In this document: positions 12,732 through 25,200 of the stretch, one piece after another | Layout of the letters: the number at the start of each line of letters is the position of its first letter | How positions within the stretch are numbered: the first letter of the stretch is position 1 | Source of the DNA: Arachis hypogaea | Taxonomy: Eukaryota; Streptophyta; Magnoliopsida; Fabales; Fabaceae | Assembly (NCBI RefSeq): GCF_003086295.3 | Contig: NC_092054.1 | Location: forward strand, 16,875,878-16,939,877 | Direction: 5' to 3' | Length of the DNA: 64,000 nucleotides | The notes under the pieces: model-generated | What the model saw: only the letters and a program-made list of their open reading frames with translations | What the model was told of the DNA's origin: nothing | Database searches by the model: none | Translations under genes and position numbers: made by a program

Positions 12732-12746
12732 AGTCAAACTATTTAT

Positions 12747-15233
12747 AAAAATATTATTAACTAATTTTATAAATATTTATTTATTAACTATTAACTCTCA
12801 ATTATTTATCATTACTTTAATATTTAGTATTTATGATGATCAAATAATAATAAAAAATAATAAAAATTATTAATCCCTACAAATTTTTCTTAAATAATTT
12901 TTTTTAATTTATATCCTAAAAACATAAATTAAACATATTATAAATTTTTTTATAAAAATTAACTTTTATATTTTCAATATATTAAATACATCAAAAATAT
13001 TAAAAATTTATTATTATTATATTTTTAAAATATAATAATAAAACACAAATTAATTAAATCCTTAAATCAATTAGTAGTAGATCAACGAGCTTGACACAGA
13101 CTCCGATCCTCCTGATAATTAAAACAGTAAAATGGCGAGTCTTAATAAAAAAAATAATACCAAAGTCAACGAGCTTAACTGCTACTAATGGGAATTTTAA
13201 ATTCTATTATATTCTAGTACCTAGTGAAGAGATAGGCATAATATTTTAGAAAATAAGACTTAATTTTGTGTTTTAATTTTTTTTTATATCTATTTGGTTT
13301 TTGTATTATATAATTATGAATTTATTATACAGATTTTTAGTAGATCATTGGTTGGTTTAATATTTACTATATAGGAGCGAAACCTATTTATTTTTGTGAG
13401 TATCAATTTTTAAATATACATTAAAGATTTTATTTTTGAACAAGACCAAAAAAAAAAAAAGTAAACTGAAATTTAAATGCTTGAATTAAAAAAAAAAAAG
13501 GCCAAAGGCACATAAGTAAAGAACTTGAGAACAAAAGAAATAAACTATAAACTTCCACGAAATCAAAATACTTTAAAATTAAAATGATTATTCTAAAATT
13601 TAAAAGAAAGAAAAAGAATATATTGCAAAAGGGAAATAACTTGTTGAAAAGAAAAATTAGAGAGAATTTAAATGAAAAATAAATATATGAAAAGAATTTT
13701 ACAAAAAAAAAAAATTCTTGACAGATTTAAAAAGTCACTGGAATATGAGCGTGCGAGAGTGTTTTCTGAAATCGAAATCTAACCCTTATTCCTTTCAAAC
13801 CTTGCTTATTTATAGACTAGTTCGATCAATCTTATACTGCCAAATGTCATCTCTAAACAATCACAAAGTAACAATTTCCGCCAAATGTAGACCTAAGAAA
13901 CTGCCATTTTCGCACAGCTTGCCTTCAATCTTGATATGTCGATTTGTTAACTTTATTCTTCAACAGATTTTAATAAATCGAAACCTTTGACTTCCTTCCT
14001 CTTGACTCGACTTCTTTATCAATCTAATCAATCAAAATATTCGACCAACAGAATTAAATTGATTTTTTTTACTAATTTAATTAATAGAATGAATATGTAT
14101 ATACATAAATTATTCTCATGCTTTAGTAGCTATCTTACATGACATTAAAAATATTAAGTTGTTTACGTAAATAAATAGAAAATGTTAAAATTCTGGCTTA
14201 TATATACAACAACTAACTTATTTACTAACAAAATTATTTAAATAAAATTTAAATTTATGACAGATGAATCTTTAACTGCCTGATTAAAAGATATCATAAA
14301 AAAAATTTAAATTTAATTTAGTGTTACTCACACATTTAAGTACAATATCAAGTAATCATTAGGCTGTCATAATAATAATTGAGAAATATTAGGTACTAAT
14401 ATTTTTTTATTAACATTAGCAAATATTTTGAACTAATACTTTATTTTTATACTATAAATAATATTAGGGAGCTAATGTTTTTAGTTAATATCAGCTAAGT
14501 TTTTTTAATTATTTTATTTATCTTAAACTTTATACCCTAAATCATAAACTCTAAAATATAGGTTTTAAATACTAAATTTTCTAAAAAAATAAGAATTTTT
14601 AGAATTAAAAAAATTGGTTAATGTTGGCTAATTAAAAGCTGATTTTCTATATTTTTTTATTATACTATTAAGATTTAGAATTTAAGATTTAGAATTTAGT
14701 AGTTAGAACTTAAAATTGGTTAAATATTAGCCAAAATCATAAATGTTATTGGCTGTATAGCATTTTTTGTAATAATTAATGATACACGTTTGTAATTATT
14801 TTCCTACAAATATGCACTTGAGAATATTATCTTTTTTTAATAATTTTTTAAGTTTAATTTTGATATACTAAATGTGTAAAGTGTTTTATACAATTGTGCA
14901 ATCACATCTGTTCTTTTAGATGATCATTCATATAGTCAATATAAAAGGTAATTATTTTAACTAATATTGCGTTATATAATTAGATAACAGTGTCAGGTAT
15001 CAGAATCTTGAGAGAGAAGAGGAAGAGATAAGAGTTTAGAAAGTTTAGAGAGAGAAGAGGAGAGAAAAGGAAAGAAGAGTGTGGAAGAGGAGAATACTAT
15101 TATTCTTTTCTGATTTCAAAAAACTGAGATGAAAAGAGGTATAGTGCATACATTTATAGAGTGTGATTACATATTGTTGAGACTGGGAGTAACTAACTAA
15201 AGATGAGTGTAACTAATTGCTGAGCTATCATTA
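12747..15233. other. AT-rich gene-free stretch with decayed repeats
   Basis: No genes. Around 13071-13190 the words TTAGTAGTAG and CTGCTACTAA form a weak inverted pair, possibly a 120-bp MITE. Around 14380-14760, direct copies of ATTAGG-N-CTAAT-TTTTT-N-GTTAA-style sequence at 14388 and 14463, with inverted partners to 14740, look like a decayed MITE. From about 14845 to 14945 there is one arm of the repeat family described at 51997-52180. Confidence 0.4.
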
Positions 15234-15238
15234 ACAAC

Positions 15239-15433
15239 TATTGTAATTATTCTATAATTAGTACAGATTTGTTTATATTATGACAGATTTGGTGCAGATT
15301 TGTTTTGAATAGCTTTTATTACCTGTTATTTTCTTTCCTTAAATTAGGTTGTAAATAATCTTTATATTCTGTATGTAATCACACTTTAGGTGAAACAATT
15401 CAAGAATAATATTCAAAAATCTTCTTTTCAAGT
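15239..15433 (+). repeat. Copia 5' LTR
   Basis: The 195-bp segment is nearly identical to 20083-20277. It begins TATTGTAATT, where the other LTR begins TGTTGTAATT, and both end CTTTTCAAGT. The termini are therefore TG (TA here) and GT instead of the usual TG and CA; the border is fixed by the primer site on one side and by the target duplication on the other. Confidence 0.9.
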
Positions 15434-15445
15434 TGGTATCAGAGC
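15434..15445 (+). promoter_or_regulatory. Primer binding site (initiator tRNA-Met type)
   Basis: TGGTATCAGAGC directly follows the 5' LTR. This is the standard plant retrotransposon site complementary to the 3' end of initiator methionine tRNA, where minus-strand cDNA synthesis starts. Confidence 0.95.
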
Positions 15446-15747
15446 TCCCAATTCTAAAAGCTCTGCTTCCGCATTTTTCCAGCATTTTTCCAGGCAGCCT
15501 TCATTGCTGCAACTATATCTGTTTCGGTGCCCTGCCGCTGCCACACGCCGCCACCGGAATTTTTTCGGCGAGTTTCTGAACGAGACCACTACCATCAGAA
15601 GCGGGATTTGTCGATCTACAAAGCCCAGGAGATTTCGTTGCCATCGGCCACTCAGCATGCGATCTCTTTGATTGCGACACTGCTTGCCTAGACACGATCG
15701 TCGGTTTTTTTCTTCTTCTGTCTTCCTTTTGCTACCGATTCTTACCA

Positions 15748-18700
15748 ATGACGGATGATAAGACTGCGCCTCTCGTCAGCCCCAATGATCTACTGGTGTT
15801 ACAAGGGTCGTATCGTTTTGATGGGCGCAACTACCTCCAATGGTCTTAACTGGTTCGCACTACTCTCAAGGGGCGAAAGAAATTAAATCATCTAGAAGGG
15901 AACTCTTCAGTCATGACAGACCCCAAATATGAAGCCTATGATGATGAGGATGCTCTTATCATGACCTGGTTATGCCATTCTATGACACCAAAAATCAGCC
16001 GTAATTATATGTTCTTCCCCACTACTAAGGAGATTTGGAATAATCTAAGTCAGGCATACTCAATGAAGAAGGATACTACAACATGTTATGAAATAGAAAA
16101 CAAGATCTTCAATACCAAGCAAGGGAACCTCTCCGTAACTGACTACTATGGGACACTGAATCATTTGTGGATTGAGTTAAATCAGTATCAAAATTTGACT
16201 ATGCAGTGCACACCTGATTCTACTACATTGACACAATTTATTGAAAGGATACATATATTTAAATTTTTGTCTGACTTGCACTCTAAATTTGATGCAATTT
16301 GGGTTCAAATTTTGGATAAAGAAAAATTTTGTTCTCTCTCAAAAGTTTTTCATATTGTACGAGGGGAAGAAACTCGGAGGTCAGTCATGTTGGAAGGAGG
16401 AAATTCTTTTGATGGTTTAGCTCTAGCCACCGGCAAAGGTCCTTTAAAAGGTCCCTTTTGTATGGAAAGCCTCCCTCAAAGACTCACCGTGATGATCGCT
16501 GGTGCAGTTATTGTAGGAAAACGTGTCATACTAAGGACACATGTTTTAGACTTCATGAAAAGGAGAAGGTCCTCGAACGTATTGGAGGATTCAAATGTGC
16601 CATACAAAGACGTGCTAACCACACACTCTGAAAGTGTGGAAGACCCAACTATCTCACAAGCTGCAAAGGAGGCCCCAGCCCTTAGCAAAGAAGAATTAGA
16701 CCGTTTACGTGGTCTTATGGACTCACTTAGTAAGACATCTAGCCCTTGTGCTTTAACCATGACTGGTAAGGGTTCTAGCTTCTTATCCTTTAATTCTCCT
16801 AGCACTGAGAGTACCTGGATTGTAGACTCTAGTGCTACAAATCATATGACACCTCATTCCCTTTCTTTTTCATCTTACACTAATTCATCTGGTCACAAAC
16901 AAATCACTATTGCTAACGGTTCCCATATTCCTATTACTGGATATGGTAACATCCACCTTCAACCTTCTATCCATTTAAAAAATGTGCTTCATGTTCCAAA
17001 ATTATCTACTAACCTCTTGTCTATTCATAAGGTTACCAAAGACTTAAATTGTGCTGCAACTTTTTTTCATACTCATTATGTATTTCAGGATCTTGCCACG
17101 AAAAGGACGATTGGAATTGCTAAAGAACAGGACGGGTTATACTACTTACCGCATGAAAAGAGTACCACACAAAAGACACTTAATTCAAATCATCAGACAA
17201 ACATACCGTCCTGGGCAAACTCTTAAATATGGCTTCAGCATAAACGTCTTGGTCATCTTCCATTTAGTACCCTAAAGTCTTTATTTCCTTTTTTATTTAC
17301 AAAAGTGTCTGTCGAGTCTTTTCAATGTGATGTATGTCAATTAGCTAAACACCATCGAGCTACTTTTTCTCCCAGTAATAATAAAAATTCTAAACCTTTT
17401 GATCTTGTTCATTCTGATGTGTGAGGACCTTCAGCTATTAGTAATATTTCTGGTGCAAAGCGGTTTGTTTCTTTTATTGATAATTGTACTCGAGTTACCT
17501 GGATCTTTCTCATGAAAGATAAATCTGAAGTTTTTCACTTGTTTAAAAATTTTTACCAAATGGTTCGAATACAATTTGGAAGCCTGATTAAGCGATTACG
17601 TTCTGATAATGGCAGAGAATATGTGAACCAAAAGTTTTTCAAGTTCCTTAAGGATAATGGAGTTATTCGTGAATTGACCTGTGTAGACACCCCTCAACAG
17701 AATGGGGTGGCAGAAAGGAAAAATCGTCATCTTCTTGAGGTTACTCGAGCATTACTCTTCCAAACGTCTGTTCCTAAGTCTTACTGGGGAGAAGTTGTCC
17801 TTACGGCCACTTATTTGATTAATAGATTACCATCTCGGGTCCTAGACGGTGTTAGCCCTGTTTAATTTCTGACCAAAATTTACCCCTCTATCCCTATTAT
17901 GAGTAGTCTTCAAAGTCGTATCTTTGGCTGTCCTATTTTTGTTCATATTCATAGTTCTCATTGGGGTAAGTTGGATCCTCGGGCAATCAAATGTGTCTTT
18001 ATAGGTTATGCTTCAAACAAAAAGGGATACAAATGCTATCATCCTCAAAGTCGTAGATTCTATATCTCCAAGGATTTCACATTTCATGAGTCCGAGTCCT
18101 TCTTTCCTAGTTCTCAGCTTCAGGGGGAAAGTATTCCAGAAGCTGAGTTCCTTGAGTCGTCACCTTTTCCCTTGTTGTAGAATTTCACTTCTCCAGAGGA
18201 TAATAAAGACCCTGAATTAGCATCACTACTAGAAAAGAATAATGAGGAGAATAATGAGGACATGTTTTTTGGAAAACAATATTAGCGAAGGCAGCAAGAA
18301 CCCGTCCTGGTCAACCAGCAACTTCATTCGTCTGAACCGGAGGTAAGACCTCATACTCTTGAGATTCTTGACACCTTAAATACCACTTGTGCAACTAACC
18401 TAGATGAATTACCTATTGCCATGAGAAAAGAAAAAAAGATCCTGTGCCAAATATCCTATTTCCAAATTTGTGTCCACTAAAAATATTTCTGTACAGTACA
18501 AGAATTTCCTTTCAGCTATTGATTCTGTCAGAATCCCTACATCACTACAAGAGGCCTTAAACGATGAGAACTGGGTTCGAGCTATGAATGAAGAAATGGG
18601 TGCATTAGAAAGGAACGAGACTTGGGAGATTGTAGAAAGACCAACGGACAAGAAAGCAGTGGGTTGTAGGTGGATATACACAGTTAAATATCAATCTAAT

Positions 18701-20075
18701 GGCACACTGGACATGTATAAAGCAAGGTTGATTGTAAAAGGATATACCCAAACCTATGGAATCGATTACGAGGAGACATTTGCTCCGGTGACAAAAATGA
18801 ATACCGTCAGGATTATCCTCTCCTTAGCAGCACACTTTGGTTGTGAGATGTATTAATCTGATGTTAAAAATGCCTTCTTGCATAGAATTCTGGAAGAAGA
18901 AGTGTACATGGAGATTCCACCAAGATATGGTATCACTAGTGAAGAAAATAAGGTGTGCAGACTAAAAAAGGCTTTGTATGGTCTTAAACAGTCACCTCGT
19001 GCCTAGTTTGGAAGATTTACTTAAGCTATGATATCTTTAGGGTATCGACAAAGTCAAGGTGATCATACTCTGTTTATAAAACATTCACAGGAAGGCAAAC
19101 TCACTCTACTCTTGGTCTATGTAAATGATATGATTATTGCAGGTGATGATGAGTTAGAAAAACAGACTTTGAAAGAAAAGTTAGCCACTCAGTTTGAGAT
19201 GAAGGATCTTGGCAAGCTAAAGTACTTCTTTAGGATAGAGGTTGCTTACTCTAGACAAGGCATCTTTATTTCCCAAAGAAAATATATCCTAGATCTCCTC
19301 AAATAGATTGGTAAGTTGGATTGTAAGATCACTGGAGTGCCCATAGAGCAAAATCATAGAATTGAAAATGATGAGGAAAGCCCAAAGGTGGAGAAGGCAC
19401 AGTACCAGAGGCTTGTGAAAAAAACTCATCTACTTATCACACACTAGGCCTGACATAGCCTATGCAGTTAGTGTGGTTAGTCAATTCATGCATGATCCAA
19501 GAGAGAGACATTTGCAGGCTGTAAACAGGATTATTCAGTACTTGAAAGCCTCTCCAGGGAAAGGACTGCTATTAAAAAAGGAAGGGATTCTATCCATGAA
19601 AGTATATACTGATGCTGACTACGCTGGATCAATTATTGATAGGAGATCCACCTCAGGATATTGCATGTTCTTGGGTGGAAACTTGGTAACATGGAAGAGC
19701 AAGAAGCAAAATGTAGTTGCAAGATCAAGTGCAGAGGCGGAATTTAGAGTCATGGCCCAAGGAATTTGCGAATTATTATGGATGAAGATCATACTCGATG
19801 ACCTCAAAGTAAAGTATGAAGCTCCTATGGAATTGGTTTGTGATAATAAGTCTGCCATTAGTATTGCACACAATCCGGTTCAACATGACCGAACAAAGCA
19901 TGTAGAAATAGACCGACATTCCATTAAGGAGAAATTGGACAATGGTCTTATAGCCACCAAGTACATTCCTTCAAGACTCCAATTGGCAGATATGTTCACT
20001 AAGGGACTTCCCACAGAGCACTTAAAAGACCTTACTTGCAAGCTGGGAATGATAGATATACATTCACCAGCTTGA
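15748..20075 (+). pseudogene. Copia gag-pol polyprotein, many stops and frameshifts
   Basis: The first ATG is at 15748, with an in-frame TAA already at 15847-15849. Gag runs on to about 16470. Its CCHC knuckle (CSYCRKTCHTKDTC, near 16505-16550) lies in another frame between two frameshifts. The protease site reads VDSSATNH where the family has DSG. Integrase shows HSDV followed by a TGA in place of Trp (about 17421), RSDNGREY and QNGVAERKNR. Reverse transcriptase shows the YKARLIVKGY region, a stop in place of Gln after MY (about 18854), a stop in place of Trp after SPRA, and YVNDM in place of YVDDM, which removes a catalytic Asp. RNase H at 19473-20075 is open (YTDADYAGS, CDNKSAI). The copy is dead, and most lesions are C-to-T or G-to-A. 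Confidence 0.93.
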
Positions 20076-20082
20076 GGGGGAG
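20071..20082 (+). promoter_or_regulatory. Copia polypurine tract
   Basis: The purine run GAGGGGGAG directly precedes the 3' LTR, the expected site where plus-strand DNA synthesis is primed. Confidence 0.8.
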
Positions 20083-20277
20083 TGTTGTAATTATTCTATA
20101 ATTAGTACAGATTTGTTTATATTAGGATAGATTTTGTGCAGATTTGTTTTGAATAGCTTTTATTACTTGTTATTTTCTTTCCTTAAATTAGGTTGTAAAT
20201 AATCTTTATATTCTGTATGTAATCACACTTTAGGTGAAACAATTCAAGAATAATATTCAAAAATCTTCTTTTCAAGT
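20083..20277 (+). repeat. Copia 3' LTR
   Basis: A 195-bp partner of 15239-15433 with about five mismatches. It is followed immediately by ACAAC, the copy of the 5-bp target duplication. Confidence 0.9.
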
Positions 20278-20376
20278 ACAACTTAACAACTTTTAACTAC
20301 TTCTGCTACTTTCTTTTGCGTATGAAGCTGTCTATTTATATACACTTGTGAGTCTTTTTTTATAAAATCTAAGATT

Positions 20377-22218
20377 ATGACTAATGAAGGCTTTGCTAGG
20401 GTTTCTAAACAAGAAGAAGACTTGGTGCAGCGTAGCACCAAAAAGGTGAAAACGCGTGCCAGCGTTGATCTTAATCAACCAAGCGAGGACATGGAAGTTA
20501 CTGGTCCTGGTGATGGAAATAAGTCGGGAGCTTCCAAAATCTCGTATAAGGATACGCTCCTCACCGTGGCGGGCTCTATCATTGAGGATGAGCATGTTGA
20601 CATGGAAGAGGTTAATGAAGACATACCGGATCCAGAGAATAGATGGTACCAAGATGCGGATAAAGACACCCATGAAGAGGAACCGTTCAATCCTTGTCCC
20701 ACCATTCCTATTTCGAAGGAAGAGTTCGACGAGTAGTGTAAACCATGGAGATCCGCATTCTATGTCAAGCTTTTGGGCAAAAGAGTTGGCTTAGGATTTA
20801 TGGAACAACGTTTAAAGAGAGACTGGGGTAAGAAAGGCTCTATTAATGTTATTGATATGGATCGTGATTATTTTTTGGTTCACTTTGCAGATGCGGAAGA
20901 CTACTCTCATGCTTTAATGAAAGGACCTTGGATGATTGCCGGACACTATCTCATTGTGCAAAGATGACGACCTTTTTCTTGGAATCTGAGAAAGCAGTGA
21001 GGAAAATTGCTGCCTGAATTCGGATACCAAACCTCCCTATTGAGCTCTATAACCAGAAATTTCTATGGAGAGTTGGGTCTACTATTGGTCACATGCTCAA
21101 AATTGATCGGTCAACCTCAATCCATTCTAGAGGACGCTTTGCTAGGATTTGTGTCGAAATTGACCTTGCCAAAAAACTTGTCCCTAGGATCTCGGTTCTT
21201 GGATCAGAACTCTATATTGAATATGAAGGACTGCACCAAATTTGCTTCTCCTGCGGCAAGTATGGTCACAGGTCTGATTTGTGCACTGATGAGCCAGTGG
21301 GAAAGACGGCGAGCCAGGAAGCTGGCGCGGAAGGGAACACTATGGTTTCCGAAGATCCACCATCCGTCGAGACTGAGAACCAAAATGGAAAGAATCAAGA
21401 TTCTAGCGGTGGTAATCAAGAGAATCAAATTTCCCCTGATTTTGGGCCATGGATGTTAGTTAAACGTAACTTTAGGCAGAAAAAGGGCATGAATAATCAA
21501 GGAAAGATTGGAGGCATGATTGGTCAAGATCTACCTAATAATCAGGAAAGAGAATATGAGGAAGATATGCCCACCAATGCCAATGGCTCACGTTTTATTA
21601 CTTTGAATGAGGAAGGAATAAATTCTTCGGCTAAGAATTCCATGCAAGAGGAAGCCATTATAGCTTCAAGTGGGCCCGAGGCCTCAAAGGCCTTGATAGT
21701 GAATAAAAAATCATTAAAAAAAAGTCTTACGGGCTGGTGCAGGTAAAAATCCACAAAGTGGTAAAATGGGCCCCTTTAATAAAGTTGGGCCACAAGGATC
21801 TGAAAAAGGGTTAAAGCCTAATCCTAAAATGATCATCAAGAATCCTTCCTCCTCTCTTGAAGCTTCCAAGAGCTTTGTCACCGTGTCTCCTATGAAAAAG
21901 TCTCCTGAAACTAATGAGATGGAAGGGGTAGTGATAGAGTATATGCGAAAACTTCAAAGAGAGCAGAATGAGGCTTTTGTTGCTATGAAGCAAGTTGCCA
22001 CAGGTCGTGAAGGTTTTGTGGTGAGGAATAATCCTCTACTGATGAATGCAAGCTCCTCTGAATCTCATATGAAAATAGAGGCTGTGCGGAGTCCAGGGAA
22101 AGATCTTGATAGGCCCCCAGATGAGAGTATGATTGATTCTGGTGGTAAGAAAATCAAAGAGAGGGATTTATCCCTTGGTAAGCAGAATGGCAAGTCAGGG
22201 TCTCATACCCAGGTGTAA
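20377..22218 (+). pseudogene. LINE ORF1 (DUF4283 plus CCHC knuckle), broken
   Basis: ORF1 of plant LINEs encodes the nucleic-acid-binding protein that coats the RNA. The DUF4283 part is visible at about 20750-21150 (FYVKLLGKRVGLGFMEQRL, MKGPWMIAGHYLIVQR, WRVGSTIGHMLKID), followed by the knuckle CFSCGKYGHRSDLC near 21245-21285 and a long polar tail. Stops fall where the family has Trp: after EFDE (20734), after VQR, and after KIAA (about 21015). Frame changes occur between 20967 and 21093 and again near 21746-21766. Confidence 0.85.
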
Positions 22219-22260
22219 CGTTGTCACTGGTGACTCTCCTATCCTTTTTTGCTTGTTATA

Positions 22261-25200
22261 ATGAATGTTATCTGTTGGAATTGTCGGGGTGCCGGTAGTA
22301 AATTTTTCCACTCTCTTATTAGAGACCTCAGAAAAGAATACAGTGTTAATTTCATTATTCTGTTAGAGCCTCAGATAAGTGGGTCACGTGGCTTTTGGAT
22401 TAGGAATAATATAGGGTTTGATAGCTCTTTTAATGGCAGATCTGGTGGGATCTGGTGCCTCTGGGATTCTGGTACTTGGAAGATTGATGTCCTGGATCAT
22501 AATAGCCAGATGGTGCATCTCAAGGTTGTTGGTGGCAACTCGACCCCCTGGCTCCTATCTGCGGTGTATGGTAGCCCCCATCGCGTTAACACAAGAATCC
22601 TTTGGAGTAAGTTGCGATCCCTGGCGGGTAATATTACCATTCCTTGGTGTCTTCTAGGTGATTTCAATGCTAAGCTCCACGATTATGAACGAAGGGGAGG
22701 CTCTACTAATGTTGTTCATAGTGCTTGTCCTGATTTCCAGAGTTGTATCTCAGACTGTGGGCTTATTGATCTGGGTTTTGTGGGTTGGCCATTTACTTGG
22801 AGAAGAGGTAACATTGTTGAGAGATTGGATAGAGGGTTGAGCAATTTGGAGTGGCAATTAGCGTTCCCTGAGGGAACCCTGAGGCATTTGCCCAATTTTA
22901 ATTTTGATCACTCTCCTATTTGTCTGCAACCACACGTTGCTTCCTTTCAAAATAGGAATTAGAGGCCTTTTCGGTTTGTTGCGGCTTGGCTGGCGCATCC
23001 GGACTTTTCAAATTTGGTTTCTAATTCCTGGGATGTCTCTTCTTCTTGGAACAGTGGAGTTGTCAGCTTTAAAAATTATTTAAAATATTGGAATACAAAA
23101 ATTTTTGGGGATATTTTCAAGAGAAAAAGAACTCTCTTGAGAAGGCTTCAAGGTATTGCCTCCAGTTTGGCTACTAGTGTTAATCATAATTATTTTCTGG
23201 AGAACCTTCAGAATCAGCTTTGGGAAGAATATGAGGAGGTTCTGACTCATGAAGAATTATTTTGGTTTCAAAAATCAAGATGTAAATAGATTGAATTTGG
23301 TGACCGAAACACAAAATTTTTCCATAGCTCAACTATGGTTAGGAGAAGAAGGAATAAAGTAACTTCCCTCATTGATGATTTCGGTAATTTGATCACTGAG
23401 CCAAAGTTATTAGAAGACTTAGCTAAGAATTTTTTTGTGGATCTTTATAAGGACTCCTTGCCTGAGGTTCCCTTTGTTCTCAATAATTCCTTTCCTAACG
23501 TTAGTAGTGAAGAGCTCAGTCAGATCGGCAGCATGGTTTCTAATATGGAGATTAAGGAAGTTATTTTTAATATGGGAAGTTTTAAAGCACCGGAAAGAAA
23601 TGGCCTCCAAGCTGTTTTTTATCAAAGTCAGTGGGATCGTGTTGGAACTGACCTGTGCTCCTTGGTGCAACAAATTTTTGTGGAGCCAGAGAAAGTTAGG
23701 GAAATTAATGAAACACTTATCACCCTTATTCCTAAATCTAACCCGGTTACCAGCCTCAGGCAAATGTGCCCCATCAGTCTTTGTAATGTTACTTATAAAG
23801 TGGTTACCAAGATTATTGCTAATCGACTGCGGAAGCTCATGAACAATATTGTCTAGCCCACCCAATGTAGTTTTGATCCAGGAAGACAAAGCTCTGATAA
23901 TATTATTATTGCTCAGGAGGTGATTCATTCAATGAGAAATAAAAATGGTTCGAGAGGGTGGATGGCTATCAAAATTGATTTGGAGAAGGCTTATGATAGG
24001 CTCAAGTGGGGTTTTGTTGAAGACACGCTCAAGGATATTGGTTTCCTTTCTCAGATGGTTAATCTTATTCTTCATTGCATTTCTACAGCCAGAATGAGAG
24101 TATTATGGAACGGTGAAGAACTTGATGAATTTACTCCTTTTAGAGGCATTCATCAAGGAAACCCTATCTCCCCTTATATTTTTGTCCTCTGTATAGAAAG
24201 GCTCTCTCAGCTCATTAATGCGACAGTTGATCATGGCTTCTGGAAACCTATTCACCTTAAAAGGGATGGGCCTGCCTTATCTCATTTGTGTTTTGCAGAT
24301 GATCTCATTCTTTTCTCAGAAGCTAGACTTGAACAAGCTGAGATTATTAACAAGTGCTTGGCAGCCTTTTGTGATAGTTCTGGTTAGAGAGTTAGTTAGA
24401 AAAAAACTAGAGTGTTCTTCTCCAAGAATGTGGGTAGCAATGTGCGCATCGAAATCAGTAGTGCTTTGCACTTCTCCAGGACGGATGATCTCGGTAAATA
24501 CTTGGGGGTTCCTCTCTTACATTCCAAAGTTTTGAAGCATACTTTCAACGATATCATTAACAAGTTGAATGCGAGATTAAATTCTTGGAAGGCCTCATCC
24601 TTATCCTTAGCTGGCAGAGCGACTTTGGTGAAATCTGTTCTTTCTTCTTTACCTACTTATACTATGCAAACTGCTTTGTTACCTGTCTCTACTTGTAATG
24701 TTATTGATTGTAAATGCAGGAGTTTTCTTTGGGGTGAAACTAACAGCTCCAGAAGGATTCACCTTCTAAGCTAGGATAAAGTTTGCAAGCCTAAAAAGTC
24801 AGGAGGGTTAGGTATTCGCCACGCCAGCACTATGAACCACGCGTTCATGGTGAAAGCGGGTTGGGGCCTAGTAGAAAGGAGGGATTCTCTTTGGGCGAAG
24901 GTGGTTCGCTCAAAATACAACGGAGGGAATGACATTATTCCAAGAGTGGAAAGGAAGAGACAAGAATCAAATTTTTGGAAAGGCATTTGCAGAGTTTGGC
25001 CGGAAGTTCAACAAAACCACATCTGGAGAATTGGAGATGGATCCAAAATTAATTTTTGGAACCATAACTGGGTCCCTGAGTTAGGGCCGTTGGTGCCACA
25101 TGCTAATAAGGTTAGTTGTAATATTGATGAGTTTAGTTTTCTTACAGACTTTCTTTTGGTCACAGGGAACTGGGACGTGGGGAAGCTAAAGGCTTGGCTG

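Larger units (their letters stand above)
15239..20277 (+). mobile_element. Complete Copia LTR retrotransposon, inactive
   Basis: Two 195-bp LTRs, a tRNA-Met-type primer site, a gag-pol region in Copia order (protease, integrase, reverse transcriptase, RNase H) and a purine-rich tract make a full element of about 5.0 kb. It is flanked by the exact 5-bp duplication ACAAC at 15234-15238 and 20278-20282. The LTRs differ at about five positions by eye. The polyprotein has many stops and several frameshifts, so the copy cannot move by itself. Confidence 0.92.

Noticed and set aside
23419..23928. Minus-strand frame of 169 codons
   Set aside because: It is antisense to LINE reverse transcriptase with no recognisable motif.
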